Origin: Bacteroidales bacterium
GTDB lineage: Bacteria > Bacteroidota > Bacteroidia > Bacteroidales > Paludibacteraceae
DNA: 64,000 bases
Direction of reading: 5' to 3'
NCBI GenBank assembly: GCA_900769555.1
Contig: CAAGHA010000003.1
Span: 1-64,000 of the forward strand
This document shows, piece by piece, positions 33,705 to 43,385 of this stretch. Made by a program: the position numbers and the translations under genes. A model generated the notes under the pieces. The model did not search any database and had not been told where the DNA came from. It saw only the letters and a program-made list of their open reading frames with translations. The number at the start of each line of letters is the position of its first letter. Position 1 is the stretch's first letter.

Positions 33705-34991
33705 ATGCCACAACCCCTAGCAGAACGAGTTCGTCCTCAGAGTTTGGACGAATACATCGGACAAAAACATTTGGTTGGGAAAGATGCCGTACTCCGAAAA
33801 ATGATTGAATCGGGGCATGTTTCTTCGTTTATTTTATGGGGTCCTCCGGGTGTTGGAAAAACAACATTGGCAGGTATTATCGCAAAACGTTTAGAACGAC
33901 CGTTTTACACACTAAGTGCAATCTGTTCCGGAGTAAAAGATGTTCGTGAAGTGATTGAAAAAGCAAAAAGCAATCGCTTCTTCAACTCTCTTCCGCCCAT
34001 CCTTTTCATAGATGAAATCCATCGTTTTTCAAAAGCTCAACAAGATTCGCTTTTGGGAGCAGTGGAACAAGGGGTATTCATCCTGATTGGAGCGACTACC
34101 GAAAATCCGTCATTCGAGGTGATAACTCCCCTACTATCTCGTTGTCAGGTTTATGTTTTAAAGGCATTGGAAGAAGAAGATTTGATAGAGTTGGCAAATC
34201 GAGTTATAAAAGAGGATGTAGAACTTAAGAAGTTAAAAATAGAACTACAAGAGACTGATGCTCTTCTACGCTATGCCGGCGGAGATGCCCGAAAACTCCT
34301 TAACATAATTGAATTGGTAACCAATGCCGGGAAAGATGACGATACAATCGTTTTCACCGATGCAATCGTAAAAGAGCGGTTGCAACAAAACCCAAATGCG
34401 TACGACAAAAATGGAGAGATGCATTACGATATTATATCGGCATTTATCAAATCGATTCGAGGAAGCGATCCTGACGCAGCAATCTATTGGTTGGCACGCA
34501 TGGTAGATGGCGGAGAAGACCCCAAATTCATCGCACGCCGTTTGGTTATCTCTGCAGCAGAGGATATTGGATTAGCAAATCCTAACGCCCTATTATTGGC
34601 TAATGCTTGTTTCGATACAATTCATAAAATTGGTTGGCCCGAAGGTCGAATCGCACTTGCAGAAGCAACAATCTACTTGGCAACAAGTCCGAAAAGCAAC
34701 TCTGCTTACAAAGCCATCAACAATGCATTGGAGTTTGTTCAACAAACCGGCAATGAACCGGTTCCTCTTCATTTACGTAATGCGCCTACTAAGCTAATGG
34801 CTAAATTGGATTATGGAAAAGGTTATAAGTATTCTCACGATTATCCGGGGCATTTTGTGGTTCAAGAATTTCTTCCCGAAAAATTCTCAAATCAACGATT
34901 TTGGGAACCTCAACCTAATGCATCTGAACAAAAATTAAGTGATTATATGAATCTCCTTTGGGGCGAAAATAAAAGTAAGAAAAATAAATAA
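33705..34991 (+). CDS. rarA: Replication-associated recombination protein A (AAA+ ATPase)
   Basis: 428 residues. Walker A GPPGVGKTT (46-54), Walker B FIDEIHRFSKAQQ (about 100-112), sensor 1 IGATTENPSF, arginine finger region LLSRCQVY, and the C-terminal MgsA/RarA domain (DPDAAIYWLARMVDGGEDPKFIARRL). RarA acts at stalled or blocked replication forks and interacts with SSB and polymerase III. It is the first gene of a four-gene operon (rarA-ctpA-nucleotidyltransferase-mutY) with gaps of 2-6 bp. Confidence 0.95.
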   Translation: MPQPLAERVRPQSLDEYIGQKHLVGKDAVLRKMIESGHVSSFILWGPPGVGKTTLAGIIAKRLERPFYTLSAICSGVKDVREVIEKAKSNRFFNSLPPILFIDEIHRFSKAQQDSLLGAVEQGVFILIGATTENPSFEVITPLLSRCQVYVLKALEEEDLIELANRVIKEDVELKKLKIELQETDALLRYAGGDARKLLNIIELVTNAGKDDDTIVFTDAIVKERLQQNPNAYDKNGEMHYDIISAFIKSIRGSDPDAAIYWLARMVDGGEDPKFIARRLVISAAEDIGLANPNALLLANACFDTIHKIGWPEGRIALAEATIYLATSPKSNSAYKAINNALEFVQQTGNEPVPLHLRNAPTKLMAKLDYGKGYKYSHDYPGHFVVQEFLPEKFSNQRFWEPQPNASEQKLSDYMNLLWGENKSKKNK

Positions 34992-34995
34992 TGAT

Positions 34996-36651
34996 ATGAA
35001 AAGAGCATTAACATTTATCCTTTTAATGGTTTTACCTATTATCATTTCTGCAAATAATAAAAACGATGATAGGAACATCGAAATATCCAAAAACCTCGAT
35101 GTATTCAACTCTTTATATAAAGAATTAGAACTCTTCTACGTTGATACCATCAAACCGGAATCAACCATAAAACATGGTATTGATGCGATGCTTCAGCATC
35201 TTGACCCATATACAACCTACATACCGGAATCAGAATTGGAACGCTTAAAATTTATGACTACCGGTGAATATGCCGGAATTGGGTGTGTGATTAGTAAGAA
35301 TGAAGAGGGGATCTACATCACCGATGTGTATGAAGGTATGCCTGCTCATAAGAATGGTATAAAAGTTGGGGACATCATCAGCAAGATTGATGGTGAAGAG
35401 ACAAAAAAAATGTCTTCTACCGAGGCTAGTGAGAAGATGAAAGGAGAGGCAAAAACAATGGTAACATTTACAATCAAAAATCCAATCACTCATAAAGAAC
35501 GAAAGGTGGAAGTAATGAGAGAGAAAATTGCCATTCCGGCTATTCAATATTATGATACCCTATCGAATGGAATGGGATATATCTGCATCAGTAGCTTTAC
35601 AGAAAAAAGTGGAAGCGCATTTAAAGAGGCTTTTTTAGATTTGAAAAATAATTACAAAATAAATTCATTAGTTATCGACTTAAGGAACAATCCGGGAGGA
35701 ATCCTCTCCGAGGCTGTAGATATTGTGAACCTATTTGTAGATAAGAAATCAACCATCGTTTATACGAAAGGGAAAAACAAAGATTTGGATGAGACTTACA
35801 AAGCGAGAAAAGAACCTATCGACAAAGATATTCCTATTTTTGTTTGGGTAAATCGCAACTCGGCTTCTGCTTCTGAGATTCTTGCCGGTGCTTTGCAAGA
35901 TTTAGACCGCGCCATAATCATCGGTGAACGAACTTTTGGGAAAGGATTAGTACAGACAACTCGAGAACTTCCATACGGAGGAAATTTGAAAGTTACAATC
36001 GCTAAATATTATATTCCGAGTGGAAGATGTATCCAATCCATCGACTACTCAAATCGAGATGAAGAGGGTTATGTTACTCGAATCCCGGATAGTTTGACAA
36101 GTGAATTTAAAACCCAAAATGGTCGTATCGTTCGCGATGGCGGAGGAATCAATCCCGATGTTCAGATTGAAATGAAAAATCATGCTACAGTAACTTATTA
36201 CCTTTACCAAAAAGAGCTGATATTCAATTTTGTTACAAACTATCTACATAAACATCCCAATATTGCTCCTGCAAAGTCTTTTCAGTTTTCAGATAAAGAT
36301 TATGCCGAATTTATCGAATATGTTAAGGGGAAGAACTTCACGTATAAACTGAAAGGAGAAGAGGGAATTCTTGCATTAAAAGACATAATCAAATCAGAAG
36401 GTTATTTAGATTATGCAAAAGAGGAATTTGAGGCTCTTGAGAAAAAATTGACGCATAATATTGATAATGATTTAACTCTATTTAAAGAGGAGATTAAAGA
36501 GTTGATATCTATAGAAATTTTAAAAAGAATTTATTACCAAAAAGGAGAATTTATTGAGACTTTGAAAAGGGATGAATACAAGCAAAAAAATCTTGAATTG
36601 CTTGCCGATGAGAAAAATTGGAAAGAGTTATTAATGCCTAAAAAGAAGTAG
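34996..36651 (+). CDS. C-terminal processing protease (S41 family)
   Basis: 551 residues with a signal peptide (1-19, IIISA-N). The PDZ domain lies around 85-165 (GEYAGIGCVISK, GMPAHKNGIKVGDIISKIDG). The S41 catalytic region has NRNSASASEI with the serine dyad residue in SASASE (289-294) and Lys316 (GERTFGKGLVQ). After about residue 390 comes a helical C-terminal extension (about 160 residues) usual in Bacteroidota CtpA homologues. Periplasmic endoprotease that trims or degrades exported proteins. It starts 4 bp after rarA. Confidence 0.93.
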   Translation: MKRALTFILLMVLPIIISANNKNDDRNIEISKNLDVFNSLYKELELFYVDTIKPESTIKHGIDAMLQHLDPYTTYIPESELERLKFMTTGEYAGIGCVISKNEEGIYITDVYEGMPAHKNGIKVGDIISKIDGEETKKMSSTEASEKMKGEAKTMVTFTIKNPITHKERKVEVMREKIAIPAIQYYDTLSNGMGYICISSFTEKSGSAFKEAFLDLKNNYKINSLVIDLRNNPGGILSEAVDIVNLFVDKKSTIVYTKGKNKDLDETYKARKEPIDKDIPIFVWVNRNSASASEILAGALQDLDRAIIIGERTFGKGLVQTTRELPYGGNLKVTIAKYYIPSGRCIQSIDYSNRDEEGYVTRIPDSLTSEFKTQNGRIVRDGGGINPDVQIEMKNHATVTYYLYQKELIFNFVTNYLHKHPNIAPAKSFQFSDKDYAEFIEYVKGKNFTYKLKGEEGILALKDIIKSEGYLDYAKEEFEALEKKLTHNIDNDLTLFKEEIKELISIEILKRIYYQKGEFIETLKRDEYKQKNLELLADEKNWKELLMPKKK

Positions 36652-36653
36652 AA

Positions 36654-37403
36654 ATGAAAGCTATGATATTTGCCGCAGGGTTAGGCACACGACTCAAACC
36701 GCTGACAGACACAATGCCCAAAGCATTGGTTCCAATTGCCGGAAAATCTCTTTTACAACATAATTTAGAAAAGTTGGCTTCTCAAGGTTTCGATGAAATT
36801 GTTATCAATATCCACCATTTTTCAGACCAAATTCGAGATTTTTTAAATCAGCATAACAACTTTGGTCTTACCATCTATTTATCCGATGAAAGCGAGGAAC
36901 TATTGGATACTGGAGGTGGTATTAAAAAGGCTGAAGAATGGTTGAATGACGAACCTTTTTTGGTTCATAATGTCGATATTTTATCGAATGCCGATTTAAA
37001 AGGGTTGTATGAGCAACATTGTCTGAATGATGCTCTTGCCACTCTCTTGGTTAGTAATCGAAAAACAGCTAGATACTTGTTGTTCGACCAAAACAAAGTT
37101 CTAAAAGGATGGATAAATAAAAGTAATGGCGAAACAAAATCACCCTATCCTAACTTTGAGGCTGATGAGTATTCTCCATACGCTTTCTCTGGAATTCATG
37201 TCTTGTCTCCATCCATCTTTACAGCAATGAAAGAATATCCGCTTCGATTCCCAATTATGGATTTTTATTTAAAAGAAGCCGTTAAATATACAATAAAAGG
37301 GAGCATAGCCGACAACCTTAAAATGGTGGATGTAGGTAAATTTGATTCATTGAACGATGCTGAATACTTTTTCAATAAGGAGATTAATTCCAATCACTAT
37401 TAA
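36654..37403 (+). CDS. Sugar-1-phosphate nucleotidyltransferase (MurU-like)
   Basis: 249 residues. The NTP-transferase signature FAAGLGTRLKPLTDTMPKAL is at 6-25, HNVDILSNAD (about 102-111) provides the metal-binding Asp, and FSGIHVLSPSIF follows. Length and motif set match N-acetylmuramate-1-phosphate uridylyltransferase MurU and other small UDP/GDP-sugar pyrophosphorylases. If MurU, it would serve peptidoglycan sugar recycling. The substrate cannot be fixed from sequence. It is 2 bp after ctpA, with mutY following at once. Confidence 0.8.
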   Translation: MKAMIFAAGLGTRLKPLTDTMPKALVPIAGKSLLQHNLEKLASQGFDEIVINIHHFSDQIRDFLNQHNNFGLTIYLSDESEELLDTGGGIKKAEEWLNDEPFLVHNVDILSNADLKGLYEQHCLNDALATLLVSNRKTARYLLFDQNKVLKGWINKSNGETKSPYPNFEADEYSPYAFSGIHVLSPSIFTAMKEYPLRFPIMDFYLKEAVKYTIKGSIADNLKMVDVGKFDSLNDAEYFFNKEINSNHY

Positions 37404-37409
37404 TTGATT

Positions 37410-38477
37410 ATGATTGCCTCTTTGCTTATAGATTGGTATGCTTCACATCGAAGGGAATTACCTTGGCGCGAAACAAATGACCCCTATAAAATTTGGATTT
37501 CCGAAATTATTCTGCAACAAACTCGAATAGCGCAAGGGCTATCCTATTATCTCCGTTTCATCGAACATTTCCCCGACGTGAAAAGTTTAGCTGAGTCGGA
37601 GGAATCAGAGGTCTTAAAATATTGGCAAGGATTGGGATACTATAGCAGAGCACGAAATTTACATGCCACAGCACAAACGATTGTCAACCAATATAAGGGA
37701 GAATTCCCTGCCGATTTCAAGCAAATTAAAGCATTAAAAGGAATAGGAGACTACACCGCTGCAGCAATTGCCTCTATTGCCTTTAAATTGCCTTATGCAG
37801 CAGTAGATGGAAATGTTTATAGGGTACTGTCACGTCTTTTTGAGATAAAAACACCCATCGATTCTAGCAAGGGGAAAAAAGAGTTTTTTGAATTGGCCCA
37901 AGAACTATTGGACAAAAAAAATCCTCACCTATTCAATCAAGCTATGATGGATTTAGGAGCAATGATTTGCCTTCCGACCAATCCAATCTGCACAGAATGC
38001 CCTCTACAATTGGTGTGCATGAGTAAACAAAACGGAAATTATGCAGAATTTCCTATTAAAGAGAAGAAAACAAAACAAAAAGATCGTTACTTCTTATACT
38101 TGTTATTGCACGACAAGGGAAAAATATATTTGCATCACAGAACAAAGAGTGATATTTGGAAAGGGTTATATGAATTTCCAATGGTAGAATTAAACGAACC
38201 ATTATGGGAAAAAGAGTTCGATCCGACTTTACAAACTTTTGAAAAGGAGTTCAGATTGATTAGCATAGAAAATCTCACTCCAATGCCCAACCATATTTTG
38301 AGTCATCAGGTCATCCACTCATTTTTCATTGAAGCAAAAGGGGAATTATTGAAGAAAGAAATTACTACGTATATCGCAATCAATGAAAACGAAATAGAGA
38401 ATTATGCAATACCCCGACTTGTCGAACTTTATTTAGAAAAGAGAGAGAAACAACACAATAAAAATAACCCTTTATAA
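37410..38477 (+). CDS. mutY: A/G-specific adenine glycosylase
   Basis: 355 residues from ATG 37410 (a TTG at 37404 is less likely). Catalytic Glu32 in WISEIILQQTRI; helix-hairpin-helix LKGIGDYTAAAIASIAF; catalytic Asp in AAVDGNVYRVLSR; [4Fe-4S] ligands in a C-x6-C-x2-C-x5-C pattern (CLPTNPICTECPLQLVC). The C-terminal NUDIX-like domain (KDRYFLYLLL ... GLYEFPMVEL ... HILSHQVIHSFF) recognises 8-oxoG. It removes adenine opposite 8-oxoguanine. It converges with xseB. Confidence 0.95.
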   Translation: MIASLLIDWYASHRRELPWRETNDPYKIWISEIILQQTRIAQGLSYYLRFIEHFPDVKSLAESEESEVLKYWQGLGYYSRARNLHATAQTIVNQYKGEFPADFKQIKALKGIGDYTAAAIASIAFKLPYAAVDGNVYRVLSRLFEIKTPIDSSKGKKEFFELAQELLDKKNPHLFNQAMMDLGAMICLPTNPICTECPLQLVCMSKQNGNYAEFPIKEKKTKQKDRYFLYLLLHDKGKIYLHHRTKSDIWKGLYEFPMVELNEPLWEKEFDPTLQTFEKEFRLISIENLTPMPNHILSHQVIHSFFIEAKGELLKKEITTYIAINENEIENYAIPRLVELYLEKREKQHNKNNPL

Positions 38478-38493
38478 AGTGTTATCAAACCGA

Positions 38494-38691
38494 TTAAGAT
38501 TTCATAATTTCATCCAACTCCTCGGTAGTTTTACGCAACTTTTCCTTACAATATTCTACCAATTCTGTCGCACGTTTTGCTTTTTGTGTTAAATCGTCGA
38601 TTTTCAACTCATTATTCTCCAACAATTGAAGAATCTCTTCCAACTCTTTAACAGCCTCATCATAATTTTTTATATCGGATTTCTTTGCCAT
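38494..38691 (-). CDS. xseB: Exodeoxyribonuclease VII small subunit
   Basis: 65 residues: NYDEAVKELEEILQLLENNE, then LKIDDLTQKAKRATELVEYCKEKLRKTTEEL, the two-helix coiled-coil of XseB. It stabilises the large subunit. It follows xseA by 19 bp, the usual order in this phylum. Confidence 0.93.
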   Translation of the reverse strand: MAKKSDIKNYDEAVKELEEILQLLENNELKIDDLTQKAKRATELVEYCKEKLRKTTEELDEIMKS

Positions 38692-38710
38692 AGCACCAAA
38701 TAATAATAAC

Positions 38711-39967
38711 CTATTTTACAATACTAATCACACTATCATTTAAGAAGAAAGTTTCGATTTCATCGCCCGATTTCAACTCAGTAGAAGATCGGACAATCAG
38801 ACCATTTTTTGTCACAAAACTATACCCCCTTTCAAAGATTCGTTCAGGAGAAAGATATTGCAGAGAGTTCTCTTTTAGCTGCAACTTATGCAACTCATCT
38901 GAAACAATTTTGAAGAGAGCTGATTTAATCTCGAAATTATAACGTTCCAAGGCCAACTTCTCCTGAGAAACTTTTTGAGTTAAGCAATAACTAATTCTAT
39001 CCATCTTGCGATCAAGAATTCTGTTATTTTCTGCCGTAAAGAGGGATAATTTCATTCTAATTTCATTCGCCAATTGCAAAACACGATTCTCCAAGTTCAA
39101 CATAGAATCAATCAAGAATGCTGCAACTGCTGTAGGTGTCTTGCAATGGGTATGCGCCACCATATCCACAATAGACTCGTCACGTTCATGTCCAATGCCT
39201 GTTATAATTGGCAATGGGAATTGCGCCACATGCGAAGCCAAATCATAATCATCAAAAGCCAACAAATCTGTAGTTGCACCTCCTCCTCTAATAATAATAA
39301 CAGCATCAAAGTTATCCAATTCATCGAGAATTGAATCTAATGCATCAATAATACTTTGGGCTGCTTTATCGCCTTGCACAATTGCAGGAAATAGTTTATA
39401 GTAGAAGTAAAACCCATATTTATTCCCATCCAACTGATTAGAAAAATCACCAAAACCGGCAGCTGTCGCAGAAGAAATAACAGCGATTCTTTGCGTAGGT
39501 GAGATAAGAGGTAGTGTTGCATTCATATCCCAAATCCCATCCTCTTTTAATTGCTTGATTGTTTCTGAACGTTTTTTTGCCAAATCACCTACGGTAAAAG
39601 TAGGGTCAATACCGGATATCGAACAAGACAAACCATAAACCTCACTAAAAGAGAGTGAAATTTTCACCAAGAGTTTCATCCCTACCTTCAATTCACTACC
39701 CGTTTCTTGCATAAAGTAAGGTTTAATCATTCCGTAATAATTGGAATAAATAATTGCTCTTACCTTTGCCTCTATAATAGCTGTTGATTTCTCGTTTTTT
39801 TCGATTAATTCCAGGAAACAATGACCACTTGCATTTTCCCTAATCTCGCTGACTTCACCCACAACCCAATACGTATCAGGGAAAGAACAAGACAAAGTTG
39901 ACTTTACCTGAGAAAGAAACTCCTTTAAAGAAAGGACAGAAACATTATCAGAATCCACAACTGCCAT
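38711..39967 (-). CDS. xseA: Exodeoxyribonuclease VII large subunit
   Basis: 418 residues. N-terminal OB fold (about 10-115: YWVVGEVSEIRENASGHCFL), catalytic domain with ISSATAAGFGDF, DAVIIIRGGGATTDLLAFDD and ITGIGHERDESIVDMVAHTH (about 250-270), then CKTPTAVAAFLID, a long coiled-coil region, and the C-terminal LSPERIFERGYSFVTK. It degrades single-stranded DNA in both directions together with XseB. Confidence 0.95.
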   Translation of the reverse strand: MAVVDSDNVSVLSLKEFLSQVKSTLSCSFPDTYWVVGEVSEIRENASGHCFLELIEKNEKSTAIIEAKVRAIIYSNYYGMIKPYFMQETGSELKVGMKLLVKISLSFSEVYGLSCSISGIDPTFTVGDLAKKRSETIKQLKEDGIWDMNATLPLISPTQRIAVISSATAAGFGDFSNQLDGNKYGFYFYYKLFPAIVQGDKAAQSIIDALDSILDELDNFDAVIIIRGGGATTDLLAFDDYDLASHVAQFPLPIITGIGHERDESIVDMVAHTHCKTPTAVAAFLIDSMLNLENRVLQLANEIRMKLSLFTAENNRILDRKMDRISYCLTQKVSQEKLALERYNFEIKSALFKIVSDELHKLQLKENSLQYLSPERIFERGYSFVTKNGLIVRSSTELKSGDEIETFFLNDSVISIVK

Positions 39968-39973
39968 GATATT

Positions 39974-40711
39974 TCACCCTTTGTTGTTCCACCAACGCTT
40001 AGTATGCTTACTTGCCCGCTTACAATGTAACAAACAATACTCTTTATCCTTAGGCAAGTAAGAATAGCTTCTGAATCCCGTTAAAATTTCATGCAACGAA
40101 CGTATCCAACGAACATTTGTATTATTTTTTAAGACCCTATACTGGTAATCCGGGAAATGAATATATTCCCGTTCAGAAACCGAAGGAAGATCTTCCCAAT
40201 CAATCAAAGACATTTCATCATCAATCAAAAGATTAATCCTAGCCACACGAAACATTTCAACCTCACGATTAGCGGCCAAAAAATAAGGTAAAGAGTTTAT
40301 TAAAAAAGGAGAAATCAATTCATCTGCATCGATTTGAAAGATATAATCTTTACGAGTATGATCTATAATATGATTCTTAAATGATGCAAAATCCCTATTC
40401 AATGGAAACTCAATCAAGGTATCTATTTTACTCTTCTCTATCTCCACCACTCTTCTGACATCCTTAGTAGTAGCAGAAGCATCCAATAAAAGTAGTATCT
40501 CATCCTCATTACGTTTATGCTTAAACAATTGATTCAGCAATGTTTGAAGTTCTACTGATTCATCAGAAGCTGTAACAGCATAACAAATTGTCGGAACAGA
40601 AGATTGAGTATCTGAGTTCGGAAAAGAAAAAAATCTTCTTTTCATCGAGAAAAATCTAAAAATTCCATTCCAGAGAGCAAGGCACATACTAAATACAAAT
40701 TCTGTGATCAT
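39974..40711 (-). CDS. Family 2-like glycosyltransferase
   Basis: 245 residues. GT-A features: TICYAVTASDE (about 42-52), the sugar-nucleotide strand ILLLLDASA, and FQIDADELISPFLI (DxD-like, about 128-141), ending in LHEILTG...LLHCKRASKHTKRWWNNKG. Waap/KdtX-like glycosyltransferases of lipopolysaccharide assembly share the FQIDADE and HYxxRS features. The start overlaps the glycerate kinase gene by 23 bp; an internal ATG (MKRRFF) would avoid most of the hydrophobic N-terminus. Target unknown. Confidence 0.7.
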   Translation of the reverse strand: MITEFVFSMCLALWNGIFRFFSMKRRFFSFPNSDTQSSVPTICYAVTASDESVELQTLLNQLFKHKRNEDEILLLLDASATTKDVRRVVEIEKSKIDTLIEFPLNRDFASFKNHIIDHTRKDYIFQIDADELISPFLINSLPYFLAANREVEMFRVARINLLIDDEMSLIDWEDLPSVSEREYIHFPDYQYRVLKNNTNVRWIRSLHEILTGFRSYSYLPKDKEYCLLHCKRASKHTKRWWNNKG

Positions 40712-41591
40712 TGCTCACGTTAAACAACATATCTGCGCGTGTTGGCATCTCCTTTAGAATAAACTTTGTAAGGCGTTCATAATGAGAAATAAACCGAACC
40801 AATTCCTCTTTTGTCATAACATGCTTATTCTCCTTATTTGCAGTAAAAATACGTAGCTTCTCTTCTTGTAACAATCTCCACTCATAAACTTTATCAAAAG
40901 AAGAGACTTTCAGCATAACCAAAAGGTCTAGTTTATCAAACAATGGTCTGTAATAATCCTTTAGCTGACTATTCACATAACGTCTCCAGATACAATAAGG
41001 ATCCTCATCCCTTTCCAAATTGTTCACAGGATTCAATAATTCCGTCTCTTTTTGTTCCACAGCCCCCATCAACCACCCATCAAAGAGGATAACATTAGGA
41101 CGTCCCACAAATTTCTCCCATTGATCGATAGGATAAGGATCGTCCATTGCTTTATTAAAGCGAGGAATAACCGTTATGGTATTGGCTTGAGCAAAACACA
41201 AAGAAGAGAGAACAGACTCTGCCAATTTAATATCATGCGTCCCAGGCACACCACGAGTCACCAAAAGAGGATGTACAGTTTTCGCCAACTCTTCACGCCG
41301 CTCTCTACTATAATAAAAATCATCAATACTAAGTTGAACAACTCTCATGCCGAATTTCTGTTCCAATACTAATTTCAACAACTTACTAAAGGTTGTTTTC
41401 CCTGCTCCTTGCGCTCCATTAATTCCAATAATATGAGCTTGCTCATCAACATTAAGAGCTGTTTTAATCAGATTAGCCATAGGAAGATAGATGCGAGACA
41501 AATCCTCCATCAAGATTTCATCCAACATCAACTCTTTCAATTTCTTCTGAAACTCCTCCCTTAAATTAATATCTTTCAAATCTTCATTCAT
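40689..41591 (-). CDS. D-glycerate 3-kinase-like P-loop kinase
   Basis: 300 residues. Walker A GAQGAGKT (59-66), IDDFYYSRERREELAKTVHP, TRGVPGTHDIKLAESVL and FDGWLMG place it in the GLYK/D-glycerate 3-kinase family, which is related to uridine and pantothenate kinases. It would phosphorylate glycerate to 3-phosphoglycerate. Upstream is a TlpA-like gene (12 bp), downstream the GT2; the five genes 42989 to 38494 form one likely operon. Confidence 0.85.
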   Translation of the reverse strand: MNEDLKDINLREEFQKKLKELMLDEILMEDLSRIYLPMANLIKTALNVDEQAHIIGINGAQGAGKTTFSKLLKLVLEQKFGMRVVQLSIDDFYYSRERREELAKTVHPLLVTRGVPGTHDIKLAESVLSSLCFAQANTITVIPRFNKAMDDPYPIDQWEKFVGRPNVILFDGWLMGAVEQKETELLNPVNNLERDEDPYCIWRRYVNSQLKDYYRPLFDKLDLLVMLKVSSFDKVYEWRLLQEEKLRIFTANKENKHVMTKEELVRFISHYERLTKFILKEMPTRADMLFNVSNDHRICI

Positions 41592-41603
41592 AGATTACCT
41601 CCT

Positions 41604-42989
41604 CTACATTTTAAAAATCCTTTGCAGTAGCATTCTCAACTCATCATTAGGCTCTGCCCCTCTTGTCATCAAAAAATTACCATCCTTGTCAATTAGGAAA
41701 AAAGAAGGAATACTCTTTATATTATAAATCCTTTTTATCTCATCCGGATTTTCAACATACCAAAATTCCATTTTATCTCCAAAACGTTGAGATAATTTCT
41801 TCATTTGCTCAAAATCATCATATAAACCAACGTTTATAATCTCCAAATCACCTTTATAATCATTCTTAAAACGGAGCAATACCTCCAAATCCTTTTGCGT
41901 TTGATTTAAGACTGAATTACAAAAATTCAAATAGATAAATTTCCCTAGATAATCACTAAACTTACAATTCTTACCCGCTGCAGTTATCGCAGAAAAATCA
42001 GGAGCTTTTACACCAATAAGATTACCTTGAGAATCATTCAATGCATAAGTCAAACTTTCACGATTTTGTAAGTCAGAGATTCCTACTCCGATTTTTTGCA
42101 AGAAATCATAGACCTTAAACTGATCAAACTCATGCTGATTCAATAAATCATACATCAACTTTATTGCCACCAACTCCTTCAATATCGGATCCGTTATACC
42201 ATACCGGCGCGCCAATGTCAAGAAATAAATTTTTACATTTCCCTCTTCAATCACTCGCTGAAATGCTAAGTAGGCCTCTCTATCACCGGCAGACTGCTTG
42301 ATAAAGTCAGAGAATAGCGAATTAAAAAGATCCCAAAATGCAGGATTGTATTGATCCACCCCTAAACGATTCAATTGATGAATCAAACTATCTTGCCTGC
42401 TTTCACTCGACATATTTTGAAGCATCAAGAAACGATACTCTATAAATCGAGAAGTATATGAACTTTCATAAAGATCGGGGAAAATTTCCTTCATTTGCTC
42501 AATTGAAACATTGATAGAATCTAACTTAGTCCCGTAACGAATGTGCTTTAATGTATAAAAGTCAAACGCATCTTCAAATTGCATTAACTTTGCATTCAAA
42601 TCCGTCTGTTCCAATCCTACAATTTCTAACAATATTTCTACCGGAGAGAAATAAGGGTCAAGCTTTTGGGTCAAAGTCCTTTCTTCCTTTTGGGGAAGTC
42701 TGATTTGGTATTCCCTACCTGGTTCAACAAACAAAAATCCCCTATAAACTTCGCCGGGTATAAACAACTGCATAGTGGTAGATATATCAACCAAGAACGA
42801 AAAATCACCATTTTTATCCACTTCTGCATAACTCAAAACTCTTTCCGGACTAGAAATCTGATCTACATAGTGCCTCAATTCCAATTTACTCCCCGCATAG
42901 GAAGGAGCATTACCGGAAATCTTAGAAACCTTTGCAGATACATTCAAAGACAGAATCGCAAATATTAGTATAAAAAGAGATCTCTTCAT
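41604..42989 (-). CDS. Exported TlpA-like thioredoxin-fold protein lacking the CXXC motif
   Basis: 461 residues with a signal peptide (1-19, NVSA). The N-terminal 20-120 resembles the DUF4369-like carrier-associated domain of Bacteroidota TlpA proteins. A helical middle follows. The C-terminal thioredoxin fold (about 320-461: VKAPDFSAITAAG, FIYLNFCNSVLNQTQKDL, SIPSFFLIDKDGNFL) is recognisable. At the active site only Cys357 remains, reading FCNSV instead of WCxxC, and the cis-proline (SIPSFF) is kept. It is therefore unlikely to be a dithiol oxidoreductase. First gene of the minus-strand operon down to xseB. Confidence 0.78.
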   Translation of the reverse strand: MKRSLFILIFAILSLNVSAKVSKISGNAPSYAGSKLELRHYVDQISSPERVLSYAEVDKNGDFSFLVDISTTMQLFIPGEVYRGFLFVEPGREYQIRLPQKEERTLTQKLDPYFSPVEILLEIVGLEQTDLNAKLMQFEDAFDFYTLKHIRYGTKLDSINVSIEQMKEIFPDLYESSYTSRFIEYRFLMLQNMSSESRQDSLIHQLNRLGVDQYNPAFWDLFNSLFSDFIKQSAGDREAYLAFQRVIEEGNVKIYFLTLARRYGITDPILKELVAIKLMYDLLNQHEFDQFKVYDFLQKIGVGISDLQNRESLTYALNDSQGNLIGVKAPDFSAITAAGKNCKFSDYLGKFIYLNFCNSVLNQTQKDLEVLLRFKNDYKGDLEIINVGLYDDFEQMKKLSQRFGDKMEFWYVENPDEIKRIYNIKSIPSFFLIDKDGNFLMTRGAEPNDELRMLLQRIFKM

Positions 42990-43012
42990 TCAAATATGTA
43001 AATACTTCTGAC

Positions 43013-43020
43013 AAATATAA
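43013..43020 (-). promoter_or_regulatory. -7 promoter element of the TlpA-like operon
   Basis: TATATTTG on the minus strand, 24 bp before the ATG at 42989. Confidence 0.55.
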
Positions 43021-43190
43021 GAAATGGTTTTGAATATTATTCAGAGAGATTAAAAAAAATCCACAAAAACAACTCCAAAACATAATTGACAATTTCTATG
43101 GTTACAATCTTCACTTATTCTTCTATTCAAATTATGATGCATTTGAATCTACTATGTCAATTAGTAATAAAAATAATCTCGACTAAACTT

Positions 43191-43364
43191 AGGTAAGTTC
43201 TATAAATTAGGTCGAGATGATTTTGAAGAGCATTTGAGTTAATTTGTTTATATTTATAAAGGAGCGATGCGAGCATCGTAACTGAGTAAATATAAGCAAG
43301 ATTATAGAAGTCGTTTAAGTTAATTACATTCAGAAACAGAAATCGTAATTTATAAAAGTTACTT
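43191..43364. repeat. Palindromic intergenic element, copy B (full length)
   Basis: 174 bp. Left AGGTAAGTTCTATAAATTAG, right AATTTATAAAAGTTACTT. The central palindrome CGATGCGAGCATCG (43265-43278) is identical to copy A. The surrounding stem is TTATATTTAT (43249-43258) / GTAAATATAA (43286-43295). Relative to copy A the right end carries an extra stretch (TTACATTCAGAAAC...). It fills most of the 42990-43385 gap and ends 21 bp from the stop codon of the PfkB gene. Nothing else is visible in this gap. Confidence 0.75.
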
Positions 43365-43385
43365 TGTAAAATCGCTTAAGTTATA

